A program made the translations under genes and the position numbers. Below, piece by piece: positions 55,272 to 63,768 of a DNA stretch of 64,000 nucleotides. The DNA lies in assembly GCF_002245695.1 (NCBI RefSeq), contig NZ_NOII01000001.1, positions 1,302,001-1,366,000 on the forward strand, given 5' to 3'. The first letter of the stretch is position 1. The number at the start of each line of letters is the position of its first letter. Below the pieces are notes generated by a model. It did no database searches and was not told the origin of the DNA. It was given only the letters and a program-made list of their open reading frames with translations. This stretch comes from Fictibacillus aquaticus (GTDB lineage Bacteria; Bacillota; Bacilli; Bacillales; Fictibacillaceae).

Positions 55272-56361
55272 CCATTTGGTCATGCTTCTTCTTTTTGTTT
55301 TTTATGACTGATGCGATAAAAAGCAAGGGAATGTAAATCGCGGCCATATAAAACCCGAGTATGTTCGTATAATTGTTCAGCAAGTTAATCAAAAATCGTG
55401 TTTTCAGCAGAACGCAGACAACAAGGACAACTCCTGAAATGAGAATGAGCATCTGGTGGTGCCTTACCTTGAAAACCACCTTAGCTAACCGGCTGGAAGC
55501 CCATATCGACAGCGCGATATTTGTCAGGATGACAAGGCACCAAAAGGATACAAAAAAATAATCAAACCGTTCAACAAAAGATACTTGCACAACCTTTACC
55601 ATGGACAGCGTAGCCCACACATTTCTTGCTAACTGCTCCTCGCTGAAAAATGAAAAGGTAATGATGGTTATAGTCAAGTAGATCAAAACGGTGAGAAAAT
55701 TTCCGAAGTGGGCATATTTTTCGGATGTTTTAGCATTTTTTACAAAAGGATAAAACACTAGCAGAGATTCAAATCCAAGATAACTAAGCATCATGCTTTT
55801 TGTCGAAATAATATAATCTTTGATGGATTCGTCGAATACAGGAAGCAGGTTTGTAAAATGTGAATATTGGAGCGGAAAAACAAGCAATACAATTAGACCG
55901 AAGGGGAGCACGACTCCTAAGAAGCAAACTCCTGTAACCGTCCTGAAACCAGCTGAAACCACATAATAAGTCAATAATAAAAAGACGGATGCAATCTTCC
56001 ACGTTTCCAAAGTGGGAAACATCCAGACCTGTACCACTTCTATATAAGTCCTGAGGACAGTGATAGTCCATACAGCAAAGTATAAAATCAATACTAGATT
56101 AAACACAGTGCCGATGTATTTTCCAAACAGCTTTGTGTGAATGGACGTAATGTCACCGCCGCCTGTATTTAGTACATAATAGATCATGTATATCAGAATA
56201 TGAATAATCATCCCGGCAAACAATACTGAAATCCATGAGTCATATCCTGCAAACTTTGCAACTACGCGCTGATAGCCAAGCACCCCCACCCCAACCTGAA
56301 TCGAGTGGACAAGAAAAAAAACCAGATAAGGCGATACAAGGAAGTTTTCTTTAATTTTCAT
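55252..56361 (-). CDS. GerAB-type spore germination permease
   Basis: About 369 residues with ten membrane helices, of the GerAB/amino-acid permease (APC-like) group. Features are FFLVHSIQVGVGVLGYQRVV at the N terminus, LGFESLLVFYPFV in the middle and a basic C-terminal tail. In germinant receptors the B subunit binds or transports the germinant and works with A and C subunits. No gerA or gerC gene is adjacent, so this is an orphan B subunit. The ATG at 56361 has AGGTGGG 7 nt upstream. Confidence 0.83.
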   Translation of the reverse strand: MKIKENFLVSPYLVFFLVHSIQVGVGVLGYQRVVAKFAGYDSWISVLFAGMIIHILIYMIYYVLNTGGGDITSIHTKLFGKYIGTVFNLVLILYFAVWTITVLRTYIEVVQVWMFPTLETWKIASVFLLLTYYVVSAGFRTVTGVCFLGVVLPFGLIVLLVFPLQYSHFTNLLPVFDESIKDYIISTKSMMLSYLGFESLLVFYPFVKNAKTSEKYAHFGNFLTVLIYLTITIITFSFFSEEQLARNVWATLSMVKVVQVSFVERFDYFFVSFWCLVILTNIALSIWASSRLAKVVFKVRHHQMLILISGVVLVVCVLLKTRFLINLLNNYTNILGFYMAAIYIPLLFIASVIKNKKKKHDQMENSSAQ

Positions 56362-56438
56362 CACTTTTCCCACCTCACCCTTTTAATATCTCCCCTATTT
56401 TCTCCCGCTGGTGAGAGAATTATCCATCTGGAGGTTTT

Positions 56439-56504
56439 GGGGTACGGTACTCACAACTGAATCACTTGATATCAAAGTCTTTTTTGTGTTGAGTACCGTA
56501 CCCC
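56439..56504. repeat. GGTACC-arm hairpin repeat, copy 5
   Basis: Arms GGGGTACGGTACTC (56439-56452) and GAGTACCGTACCCC (56491-56504) are perfect over 14 bp. The 38-nt loop contains TTGATATCAA. It lies beyond the ktrB terminator. Confidence 0.88.
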
Positions 56505-56538
56505 CCAAGAAGAGCCCCAAGAAAGTAACTCCAATAGA

Positions 56539-56575
56539 TAAAACAAAAGAACCCTGGCTGCCTGCCAGGGTTCTT
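56539..56575 (-). terminator. Terminator of the ktr operon
   Basis: AAGAACCCTGGC/GCCAGGGTTCTT stem (12 bp) with a 5-nt loop and TTTTGTTTT on the minus strand. Confidence 0.88.
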
Positions 56576-56583
56576 CTTCTGAG

Positions 56584-57930
56584 TTACCCTGTAAAAACAT
56601 CGCCTTCAGGATAACGTATATTTTCTTTTGATTGGCGTGCCAGAGTAAATGCCATCGTCAGCGGTCCCAGCTTGCCAAAGAACATGATGAACATGATGAT
56701 GATCTTGCCAAGGAATGTGAGTTCAAACGTCAGTCCCATTGTAAGACCTACAGTTCCAAAGGCAGAAACTACTTCAAACAATACTTCCAAAAAGGGAGCC
56801 TTCTCTGTCAGAGTCAGGAGCATAACACCTAAGAATACAAATGAAATGCTGATGGTTGTGATGGCTAGAGCTCTGTAGATGATGGCGTTGCGGATCGTCC
56901 TTTTCATCATGACCGTCTCTTCCTTACCTTTTATGAAGGTAATAACGGCAAAAACAATGACCAGGAACGTTGTAAGCTTAATTCCTCCGCCTGTAGAAGC
57001 ACTTCCTGCTCCGATAAACATGAGCAAAATAGTCAACAGCAGAGATCCGTCTTCCATATCCCCGATACTGACTGTATTAAAACCCGCAGTTCTTGGCGTG
57101 ATACCTTGAAAATATGCAGCCCATAGCTTGTCCGAGCCAGAAAGCGAGCCAAGCGTTGCTGGATTGTTTTGCTCAAACAAGTAAAAAAGAATAATCGCGA
57201 TCATATTAACGACAATTGTTCCAAAAATCATGATACGCGAATGAAGCGAGAGGTTGCGCCATTCTTTTGATATCCACAAATCTACGATAACCGTAAATCC
57301 GAGACCGCCCATGACAATAAGCATAGTAATGACCAAGTTGACGACTGGATCTCCCACATAGCGGACGAGGTTATCCGGCCATAAACCAAATCCTGCGTTG
57401 TTATAGGCAGCGATCGTGTGAAAGATGCTGTAATACACCCCTTTAGAGAAGCCCATATCTGGAACCCATCGCAGCGACAATAAAAAAACAGCCAAAATCT
57501 CGATCACGATTGAAAAAACAAACAAGTTCCTGACCAGTCTGATAACCCCGCCAATCGAAGGCTGATTTAAAGCTTCCTGCATGATAAGCCTCTGTTTTAT
57601 GCCGATCTGCTTTCTCAGCATAATAACTACGAGTACGGCAAATGACATGATACCAAGACCGCCCACTTGTATAAGCACCAGTATAACTATCTCGCCAAAA
57701 AGCGTATAAGTAGATCCTGGATCAATGGTGACAAGACCGGTTACTGTTGCAGCAGAAATAGCCGTAAAAAAAGCATCAATCCAGCTCACTCCATTAACTG
57801 AAGCGGCTGGAAGTTTAAGAAGCAGCCCGCCTATTGCGACGAGTACCAAAAAGATAATCGCTAATATTTGAGGAGGGTTTAATTTAATCGGCTTATACAG
57901 AAAGGATTTCCTTTGTGAGGTTTTTAACAC
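56584..57930 (-). CDS. ktrB: KtrB-type potassium channel subunit (TrkH family)
   Basis: 448 residues in four M1-P-M2 repeats. Selectivity-filter loops include ATVTGLVTID, AYNNAGFGLWP, PRTAGFNTVS and SAFGTVGLTMG. It is the K+-conducting subunit, gated by the cytosolic KtrA ring. A GTG start at 57930 lies 5 nt after the ktrA stop codon, with AAGGAG overlapping the end of ktrA. With ktrA it is controlled by the c-di-AMP riboswitch upstream. It could equally be called ktrD by paralogy. Confidence 0.92.
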   Translation of the reverse strand: MLKTSQRKSFLYKPIKLNPPQILAIIFLVLVAIGGLLLKLPAASVNGVSWIDAFFTAISAATVTGLVTIDPGSTYTLFGEIVILVLIQVGGLGIMSFAVLVVIMLRKQIGIKQRLIMQEALNQPSIGGVIRLVRNLFVFSIVIEILAVFLLSLRWVPDMGFSKGVYYSIFHTIAAYNNAGFGLWPDNLVRYVGDPVVNLVITMLIVMGGLGFTVIVDLWISKEWRNLSLHSRIMIFGTIVVNMIAIILFYLFEQNNPATLGSLSGSDKLWAAYFQGITPRTAGFNTVSIGDMEDGSLLLTILLMFIGAGSASTGGGIKLTTFLVIVFAVITFIKGKEETVMMKRTIRNAIIYRALAITTISISFVFLGVMLLTLTEKAPFLEVLFEVVSAFGTVGLTMGLTFELTFLGKIIIMFIMFFGKLGPLTMAFTLARQSKENIRYPEGDVFTG

Positions 57931-57935
57931 GCCTC

Positions 57936-58592
57936 TTACACTCCTTCTTCTTCAAAGCGGTTCAGGTCCTCATTTCTGCCGATAACAACAAGGATATCGT
58001 TTCTTTGCAATGTCACATCGGCAATTGGTGATACATGAATATCATCACCGCGCTTTATGGCTACGATATTGCACCCGAACCTTGCCCGTACATCCAATTC
58101 TGTAAGCGTACGCCCGATGACTTTATCTGTAACTTCCACCTCGACAATGCTGTGTTCATGAGAAAGTTCAATAAAGTCAATAATTTTTTCAGAGGTGATA
58201 AGCTGCGCTACTCGCAGTGCCATATCACGTTCTGGGTGGATGATGCGGTCTGCGCCTAGTTTCTCCAATACTTTATGGTGATAATCATTTTGCGCTTTCA
58301 CCCACACTTTCTTTACTCCAGATTCCTTTAAAAGAAGCGTGGTCAAAATGCTGGATTGAATATCCTCCCCGATTGAAACGATAACGTGGTTAAAGTTTCG
58401 GATACCAAGTGACTGAAGAACTTTTTCATCTGTTGAATTTGCCTGTACTGCCTGTGTTGCAATGTTTGCAAACTCGTTAACCTTTTCCATGTCACGGTCG
58501 ATCGCAAGTACATCGTGCCCCATTTGAGAGAATTCTCTAACAATGCTGCCCCCAAATCGGCCTAGTCCAATAACTGCATATTGCTTGTTCAT
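57936..58592 (-). CDS. ktrA: KtrA-type potassium channel regulatory subunit (RCK/TrkA)
   Basis: 218 residues. The N-terminal RCK domain has VIGLGRFGGSIV (nucleotide-binding Rossmann motif) and the acidic ribose ligand in LAIDRD. The TrkA-C domain (about 135-215), which binds c-di-AMP in this family, includes VIGRTLTELDVRARFG. It gates KtrB in response to ATP/ADP and c-di-AMP. The ATG at 58592 follows AGGAGAG. The reading frame stays open upstream, but that DNA is the riboswitch, not coding. Confidence 0.93.
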   Translation of the reverse strand: MNKQYAVIGLGRFGGSIVREFSQMGHDVLAIDRDMEKVNEFANIATQAVQANSTDEKVLQSLGIRNFNHVIVSIGEDIQSSILTTLLLKESGVKKVWVKAQNDYHHKVLEKLGADRIIHPERDMALRVAQLITSEKIIDFIELSHEHSIVEVEVTDKVIGRTLTELDVRARFGCNIVAIKRGDDIHVSPIADVTLQRNDILVVIGRNEDLNRFEEEGV

Positions 58593-58630
58593 GTAATTTC
58601 GCTCTCCTAACTTGCTGTTTTTAGCAAACA

Positions 58631-58656
58631 AAAAAAGACCACCAAAAAATGGTCCG
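58631..58656 (-). terminator. Riboswitch terminator upstream of ktrA
   Basis: GGACCA-TTTTTTGG-TGGTC hairpin followed by seven T on the minus strand. Its 5' strand can instead pair in GGTCGCAGAC/GCGGACC, an alternative hairpin, giving an on/off switch. Confidence 0.72.
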
Positions 58657-58667
58657 CAAAAATGTCT

Positions 58668-58790
58668 GCGACCTCTCCTAAATACTTCTACGCTTACGGG
58701 GTTAGCTGACGGATTAGGGACTGGAGTATCCCCTCTTGTACGTAATGTACAAGACTCACCCCATGAAAAATTGGGTCCCCCGCCCTGCAC
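58668..58790 (-). ncRNA. c-di-AMP riboswitch (ydaO/yuaA type)
   Basis: The transcript carries the conserved ydaO blocks in order: GCGGGGGACCCAAUUUUU, then GGGGUGAGUC (58753-58762), then GGGGAUACUCC (58723-58733), then CCGUCAGCUAACCCCGUAAG (about 58693-58713). The yuaA (ktrA) leader of B. subtilis has the same aptamer. Binding of c-di-AMP should favour the terminator and lower ktrAB expression. Confidence 0.9.
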
Positions 58791-58843
58791 GAAAAACACA
58801 TGCAGATTCAGCGATTAAAGTCATTCTTATTAAGATTACATTT

Positions 58844-58872
58844 AATGTAATCCTCTCTTTATAAAATGTCAA
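58844..58872 (-). promoter_or_regulatory. SigA-type promoter of the ktr operon
   Basis: TTGACA (58867-58872) and TACATT (58844-58849) on the minus strand with a 17-nt spacer, upstream of the riboswitch. Confidence 0.8.
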
Positions 58873-58899
58873 TGGATTTTCTGATGGATTTACAATCCA

Positions 58900-59682
58900 T
58901 TAAAATTTGTTAGTGAGCTGTGCTAAAATGACCGCCGCACCAATTACCCATACATAGATGGCGAAACCTTTCAAAGTCCCTCTTTGCAAAAGACTGATCA
59001 TCCATTTGACAGCCAGATAGCCGAACAAAGCAGATGCTGCCGTTCCCGCAGCCAATGCACCGAACGAGATATGCTGGCTTCCTGCTGTCCATAAATCTTT
59101 TGATTGAAGGACAATTCCTCCTGCAATTGATGGAATAGACAGCAGGAACGAAAAATAAGCTGCCGCTCTTGGATCAATTTTCCTGAACAATGCTGCAGCA
59201 ATCGTAAGTCCTGATCGCGAAACAGCAGGAAGAATCGCAGCTCCCTGAAAAGTACCGATTACAACAGCATCTGCAATTGTAATGTCTTCTAGCGACTTTC
59301 GGCCATGCTTTTTATACATTTCTGCCCACCAGAGAAGACAGCCTGTTGCAAGAAACTCCCACCCTGCCGTTACACCCGTTTTGGATATTTCCTCAAAAAA
59401 ATCTTTAAAAAGCAGTCCGATCGCTGCAGTCGGAATAGTACCTGCGATAATTAAAATTCCAGTACGGCTGAATGGGTTCTTCAAAAGGCAGGCGACTTCT
59501 TTCCAATAAACAGTCAGAACAGCAATTAATGTGCCAAAATGCAGCATGCTATCCAAGAAAAGGCCTGCTTCTTCCAGTCCAAAAACCTTTCGTCCGATCA
59601 GCAGGTGGCCGGTTGAACTGATTGGAAGAAACTCCGTAAGCCCTTGTACTATCCCTAAAATGAGCGCTTCTATGATATCCAT
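58900..59682 (-). CDS. uppP: Undecaprenyl-diphosphatase UppP/BacA
   Basis: 260 residues with about eight membrane helices. The two active-site motifs are LTEFLPISSTGHLL (about 15-28) and PAVSRSGLTI (about 154-163). It recycles undecaprenyl pyrophosphate for cell-wall synthesis and gives bacitracin resistance when over-expressed. GGAGGGAGAGCGGC precedes the ATG. It lies 76 nt downstream of the cardiolipin synthase gene, possibly on the same transcript. Confidence 0.95.
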   Translation of the reverse strand: MDIIEALILGIVQGLTEFLPISSTGHLLIGRKVFGLEEAGLFLDSMLHFGTLIAVLTVYWKEVACLLKNPFSRTGILIIAGTIPTAAIGLLFKDFFEEISKTGVTAGWEFLATGCLLWWAEMYKKHGRKSLEDITIADAVVIGTFQGAAILPAVSRSGLTIAAALFRKIDPRAAAYFSFLLSIPSIAGGIVLQSKDLWTAGSQHISFGALAAGTAASALFGYLAVKWMISLLQRGTLKGFAIYVWVIGAAVILAQLTNKF

Positions 59683-59758
59683 GCCGCTCTCCCTCCAGAA
59701 CGCTTGTCTTGTTAAAGACTATTCTGAAGGTGCAGCAGTTAGTACAATTTGAAATCTT

Positions 59759-61261
59759 TTACAGTACGCCGGAAAACAGACGGGAAAACGACTCTTTAGT
59801 GCGTTCCCAAAGGCCTCTTTTATAAAATTCAACAGGACCGACTCGCACCGATTCTTCCATATCCTCTTCGTACTGTCTTATTAAGTCCTGTACAGAAGTA
59901 CAATCAAACAAGAACGCATTTACTTCAAAATTCAAATGGAAGCTTCTCATATCCATGTTAGCTGTTCCAATTGAGGCCATATCACCGTCAACGATGATAA
60001 CCTTTTGATGCAGGAAGCCTTTTTGATACGAATAAATCTCCGTACCGCACCTCAGCAGCTCAGGAAAGTAGGAACGCGTGGCGTACTGTGTAAGAAAACC
60101 GTCATTTATTTCAGGTACCATGATTCTTACTTGCACACCTTTTTGATTAGCTATTTTCAGTGCGGTGCGTATCGCCTCGTTAGGAACAAAATAAGGGGTC
60201 GCGATCCAAATGGATTTCTGAGCGCACATGATCATCGTATAATAAAAGTCGCTCATGATCCCCTGCTGTGTGTCTGGTCCACTGGCCACTACATGCACTT
60301 TCCCGTCACCTTCCACTTTTTCCGGTGCCGTATACGCTGAATTTTCCAGAAGATCTTCATGACAGACGTATTCCCAGTCAAGGAGAAATATTGCGTGCAG
60401 TGTCTGTACAGCTTCACCTTCTAGTATCATATGCGTGTCCCGCCAAAATCCAATAGAATCGTCTTCCCCCAGATATTCAACACCAACGTTCAATCCGCCC
60501 GTGAATCCGATTTTGCCGTCGATCACGACAATTTTCCGGTGATTCCTGAAATTCAGCTTTTGATTGAAAAATCCATAACGGACTGGCAGGAAAGCATGTA
60601 CTTTTACGCCTGCATGCTTCATTTCATCAATATCGCTCTGCTGCAGGGAAAGACTTCCTATTCCATCAAACAGAAAACGCACCTCTACTCCCTCTTTTGC
60701 TTTTTCTTTTAAAATATCCATGATTTCTTTTCCGAGGCGGTCAGACCTAAATATGTAATATTGAATATGAATATATTTCTGTGCCTCAAGAAGACGTTTC
60801 TTCAGCTCTGTAAATTTTTCATCGCCGTTTTTTAATATCTTTGTCTTTGTATAGCTGTTCATCCTAGTCAGCGCCACATGATGGGCATAGGTGGCGAAAC
60901 ACTTTTGATGATCCTGCATATGTGAAAAATCAGGTTTTTCATCTTCCTTCGTGACACGAATCCATTCTTCACGGTCATTTTTCCTCTTTGATTTAAAGAG
61001 ATGTCCCTTCAAATAAAGCTGTCCCGAGTACAGATAAAAAATGTAGCCGATCACAGGGAAGAACAGCAGGACGTACATCCAGAGCAGTGTATGCTGTGCC
61101 GTGCGGTTTTCAAGCATGAGTGAAAACATCGTATGAAAGATAATAGCAAAATACAAAACCGCAAACACAACTTTAAGATAAAACGGATAGTGAGCGAACA
61201 AAACAGCATATAAAGATCCAATTAAGAACAGCGACAATAAAAACTCATAAACCCGCTTCAT
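59759..61261 (-). CDS. cls: Cardiolipin synthase
   Basis: 500 residues. Two N-terminal membrane helices are followed by two phospholipase-D HKD motifs, His241-x-Lys243-x4-Asp248 (NHRKIVVID) and His418-x-Lys420-x4-Asp425 (LHQKVIIVD), each with the trailing GG or GTAN motif. It condenses two phosphatidylglycerols to cardiolipin and glycerol. GGGGAGCAAGTAA precedes the ATG. The length matches Bacillus Cls proteins. Confidence 0.94.
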   Translation of the reverse strand: MKRVYEFLLSLFLIGSLYAVLFAHYPFYLKVVFAVLYFAIIFHTMFSLMLENRTAQHTLLWMYVLLFFPVIGYIFYLYSGQLYLKGHLFKSKRKNDREEWIRVTKEDEKPDFSHMQDHQKCFATYAHHVALTRMNSYTKTKILKNGDEKFTELKKRLLEAQKYIHIQYYIFRSDRLGKEIMDILKEKAKEGVEVRFLFDGIGSLSLQQSDIDEMKHAGVKVHAFLPVRYGFFNQKLNFRNHRKIVVIDGKIGFTGGLNVGVEYLGEDDSIGFWRDTHMILEGEAVQTLHAIFLLDWEYVCHEDLLENSAYTAPEKVEGDGKVHVVASGPDTQQGIMSDFYYTMIMCAQKSIWIATPYFVPNEAIRTALKIANQKGVQVRIMVPEINDGFLTQYATRSYFPELLRCGTEIYSYQKGFLHQKVIIVDGDMASIGTANMDMRSFHLNFEVNAFLFDCTSVQDLIRQYEEDMEESVRVGPVEFYKRGLWERTKESFSRLFSGVL

Positions 61262-61409
61262 TTACTTGCTCCCCTCTTTTCATTTCCCCGATTTTTCCCC
61301 AAAACTGCGCTATCTAAACGGCTGGCTTTATTTCCAGTTGCTGTTTCCTCCAAGAACTTGACTTGAAGCCGAACATTCAACTCTCTTTCGTTACAGGAAA
61401 ACGCAATGA

Positions 61410-61439
61410 CAGAAATAAGAGACGACTATGCCGTCTCTT
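61410..61439 (-). terminator. Terminator of the small membrane protein gene
   Basis: AAGAGACG/CGTCTCTT stem (61417-61439) followed by TTATTTC on the minus strand. Confidence 0.72.
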
Positions 61440-61638
61440 ACCAGTTGTCCGTTTCATCATCCATGCTATGTTCAAACAGGTCTATCGTGCCAAGTACGAT
61501 ATGTGCTAGCCCAAATCCGAGGATAAGACTCGTCAGCGAGCTGCTGCTTTTCTTCCTTCCCATTCCTAGAAACGGAAGTGCACTGAGTGAAACAACAGCA
61601 CCTAAGACAACAGGAATCAGTCCTTCTCTTTTCAGCAT
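61438..61638 (-). CDS. Small two-helix membrane protein
   Basis: About 66 residues. A first hydrophobic segment (about 8-25, LIPVVLGAVVSLSALPFL), a basic loop (GMGRKKSSSS) and a second segment with GFGLAHIVLGTIDLFEHS are followed by an acidic tail. I recall uncharacterised small Bacillaceae proteins with GFGLAHIVLG but no function. The ATG at 61638 has AGGAGG 7 nt upstream; another ATG lies two codons earlier. It has its own terminator. Confidence 0.68.
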   Translation of the reverse strand: MLKREGLIPVVLGAVVSLSALPFLGMGRKKSSSSLTSLILGFGLAHIVLGTIDLFEHSMDDETDNW

Positions 61639-61846
61639 TTTCATTCCTCCTTTATGATGATGATGTTAGTATGAACGACAGCGTTTATTCCATTCATTCA
61701 GCTAAAACATAAATAGCAGGAACGTTTTTAATAAAAGGAAAACAAAAAGCGATTCCGTTTCATGCTTTCGCTTTCGAGCATTTTTAACAGATACCATAAG
61801 AAAAAGAGTGCCCCAATAATTGACGAGACACCCCTTGGCTATCCTT

Positions 61847-62986
61847 TTATTGCTTTGCATCTTTAAAATAATATTCGGCGATTGCGTCAGCTACTGCTTC
61901 AGCGGAACGGTCCAGTTCTTCAAAGCTGTTTCCTACTCCTCCAAACTCGATAAGCATGGCCTGGCTTGATAGATCTTGATTATATACACCGTTTCCTTTT
62001 TGTTTATTTTTCTTAATAACTCCGCGGCTGAGACCTGGATACTTCTTTTCGAGCAAGCTGTGAAGCTCTCTTGCCATCTGTTCATTTTTCTCATAATTCG
62101 GATTGCTCGCTCCAACAACAAACAATATTTTCGCATACGATTTACCGTTAATTTCCCTCGTTGTTTTGGCTCTCCCGAGTGAATCTCTGTGAAGATCGAA
62201 TAACAGTTTCATGCCATTGTTTTCCGCCATAGCTTCCTGCACGAGAGTCCTTGCCATCGGATAGCTTTTTTTATAATCCGTGTTGTTCTTTCTTAGAAGA
62301 TCTGTCATGTTCGTTGTGTCGACAACTGTGCCAATACCCCTTTTCTCCAGTTCCTGCCCTAGCTTCTTTCCAACCATAGTAATGTTCACCTTTGAATGAA
62401 CGGCGTCATCAGGATTCTTAACTCCTTTTAGATGAGGAATGAATGATTCCCAGCTGTGCGAGTGGTAAATGTACGCTACTTTTTTCCCGGCAGAAGGCGG
62501 TGGATTACCAGGGTCATCTGTCTGGCCAGGATCTTGAAGCCGTTCAACGTTCTGTACATCTGCCTCTTTTCCATCCATTAAAAATTCAATTGGCGGCGGG
62601 GATTCGTGAGCGATGTTTGTATAGTCTGTCCCTTCCCCAGCAACAACGATCGTGGAATCGAACTGTGCAAACCCAGGAAGTTCGTTGCCAAGAAGGCTTC
62701 TTATGTCCCCAGGCTTGATGCTTGTCGCAAGCTCAAGCATCACGGCAGACACAGATGGCGGCTCACTCTTCTCTGGAAGCGCTTGAGAAAAGTAGCGGTT
62801 TTCAAATCCCAGAACATAAACGAGTGCTTCTCCTGAAAACTCTGTCAGCCAGTGATGCAGTGACGAAGATGACAGCCTGTATTTGCTTTCAAAGGAAGTC
62901 ACAAAGCTGGTGGACAGCACGATGAAAACCATAGCACCGATAATATAGAGAGGAAGCTTCCTCAATAAAAACTGCGGGATGAACAT
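61847..62986 (-). CDS. spoIIP: Stage II sporulation protein P (SpoIIP family)
   Basis: 379 residues. One N-terminal membrane anchor (about 12-30), a variable region (about 40-160), then the SpoIIP amidase/endopeptidase domain with YIYHSHSWESF (zinc His), LFDLHRDSLGR and LIEFGGVGNSFEEL (catalytic Glu). SpoIIP cleaves septal peptidoglycan with SpoIID and SpoIIM so the mother-cell membrane can engulf the forespore. GAAGGAGAGGGTCTTAC precedes the ATG. SpoIIP paralogues exist in some species, so it may not be the only copy. Confidence 0.9.
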   Translation of the reverse strand: MFIPQFLLRKLPLYIIGAMVFIVLSTSFVTSFESKYRLSSSSLHHWLTEFSGEALVYVLGFENRYFSQALPEKSEPPSVSAVMLELATSIKPGDIRSLLGNELPGFAQFDSTIVVAGEGTDYTNIAHESPPPIEFLMDGKEADVQNVERLQDPGQTDDPGNPPPSAGKKVAYIYHSHSWESFIPHLKGVKNPDDAVHSKVNITMVGKKLGQELEKRGIGTVVDTTNMTDLLRKNNTDYKKSYPMARTLVQEAMAENNGMKLLFDLHRDSLGRAKTTREINGKSYAKILFVVGASNPNYEKNEQMARELHSLLEKKYPGLSRGVIKKNKQKGNGVYNQDLSSQAMLIEFGGVGNSFEELDRSAEAVADAIAEYYFKDAKQ

Positions 62987-63101
62987 GTAAGACCCTCTCC
63001 TTCTTTTACATTCTCTATTACAACGTATTCATCTGATAGAGAAAGTAGAATACATTTTCCAGAATTAATAGAGAGTCCCTTTCATAGAGGAAGCTGCAAA
63101 T

Positions 63102-63139
63102 ATTAATCAATTGACTAATTTCCATATTTTTCATATACT
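63102..63139 (+). promoter_or_regulatory. Promoter and candidate operator of the ArsR-type gene
   Basis: TTGACT (63111-63116), a 17-nt spacer and TATACT (63134-63139). ATTAATCAATTGACTAAT at 63102-63119 is a palindrome with one mismatch covering the -35, as expected for autorepression. Confidence 0.72.
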
Positions 63140-63177
63140 ATGTTCAGGAATATTTGAACGTTAAAGGAGTGTGAAAC

Positions 63178-63762
63178 ATGCAAGATGTTTATAAACTTGA
63201 AGAACTTGAACAATTACGGGTGATCAGTGATCCTCTGCGCCTAAAAGTCATATGGGAAATCATTGATGAAGCGAAAACGGGTAAGATGGTGGCAGATATT
63301 TTAGAGGCGCCTGCTCCTAAGATTCACTACCATCTTAAAGAGCTTGAGCGAGTCGGATTGGTAAAAGTAGAGCGGACAGAAGAAAAAAATGGGATCGTAC
63401 AGAAATTTTACCGCCCTATAGCCCGCGTGTTCTCTACTGCCGAAATCCTCCTTCACCATAAAGATGAAGTCAAAGAGGAACTTTCGGATGCTTTAAAGGA
63501 AAACATTTTAATTTCGCTCGATAAAACAAAATCGATGATTAAAAAGATGGATTCTCATATTTTCACTGAAATGCCTCAGGTGAAGTTTGGCTTTAACCAA
63601 GTCAGGCTTTCCAAGGAGCAGCAGGAACAGCTGCAGTCAAAATCAAAAGAACTGTCTGATCTCATTCAAAGCTTCAAAAACAGCAGCCACCCTGATGGAG
63701 AATTGCATCACCTCTTTATGGTTGCATTTCCTGTAGGAGACTCTGAAAACGAAGGGAGTTAA
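63178..63762 (+). CDS. ArsR/HTH_20-type winged-helix regulator
   Basis: 194 residues. The N-terminal winged helix (about 5-90) has LRVISDPLRLKVIWEII, ILEAPAPKIHYHLKELERVG and the wing VERTEEKNGIVQKFY. A helical C-terminal half (about 95-194) may bind a ligand or dimerise. No ArsR metal-binding cysteines are present. It starts 6 nt before an MFS transporter gene, which it probably controls. AAAGGAG lies 8 nt before the ATG. Confidence 0.87.
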   Translation: MQDVYKLEELEQLRVISDPLRLKVIWEIIDEAKTGKMVADILEAPAPKIHYHLKELERVGLVKVERTEEKNGIVQKFYRPIARVFSTAEILLHHKDEVKEELSDALKENILISLDKTKSMIKKMDSHIFTEMPQVKFGFNQVRLSKEQQEQLQSKSKELSDLIQSFKNSSHPDGELHHLFMVAFPVGDSENEGS

Positions 63763-63768
63763 CACGGT

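Noticed and set aside
58593-58799. N-terminal extension of KtrA by about 69 residues
   Set aside because: The DNA is the c-di-AMP riboswitch and its terminator, and a proper ribosome site precedes the ATG at 58592.
61799-61840. GAGTGCCCC and GAGACACCCC near the SpoIIP stop codon as a terminator
   Set aside because: The two units are direct, not inverted, repeats and cannot form a stem.
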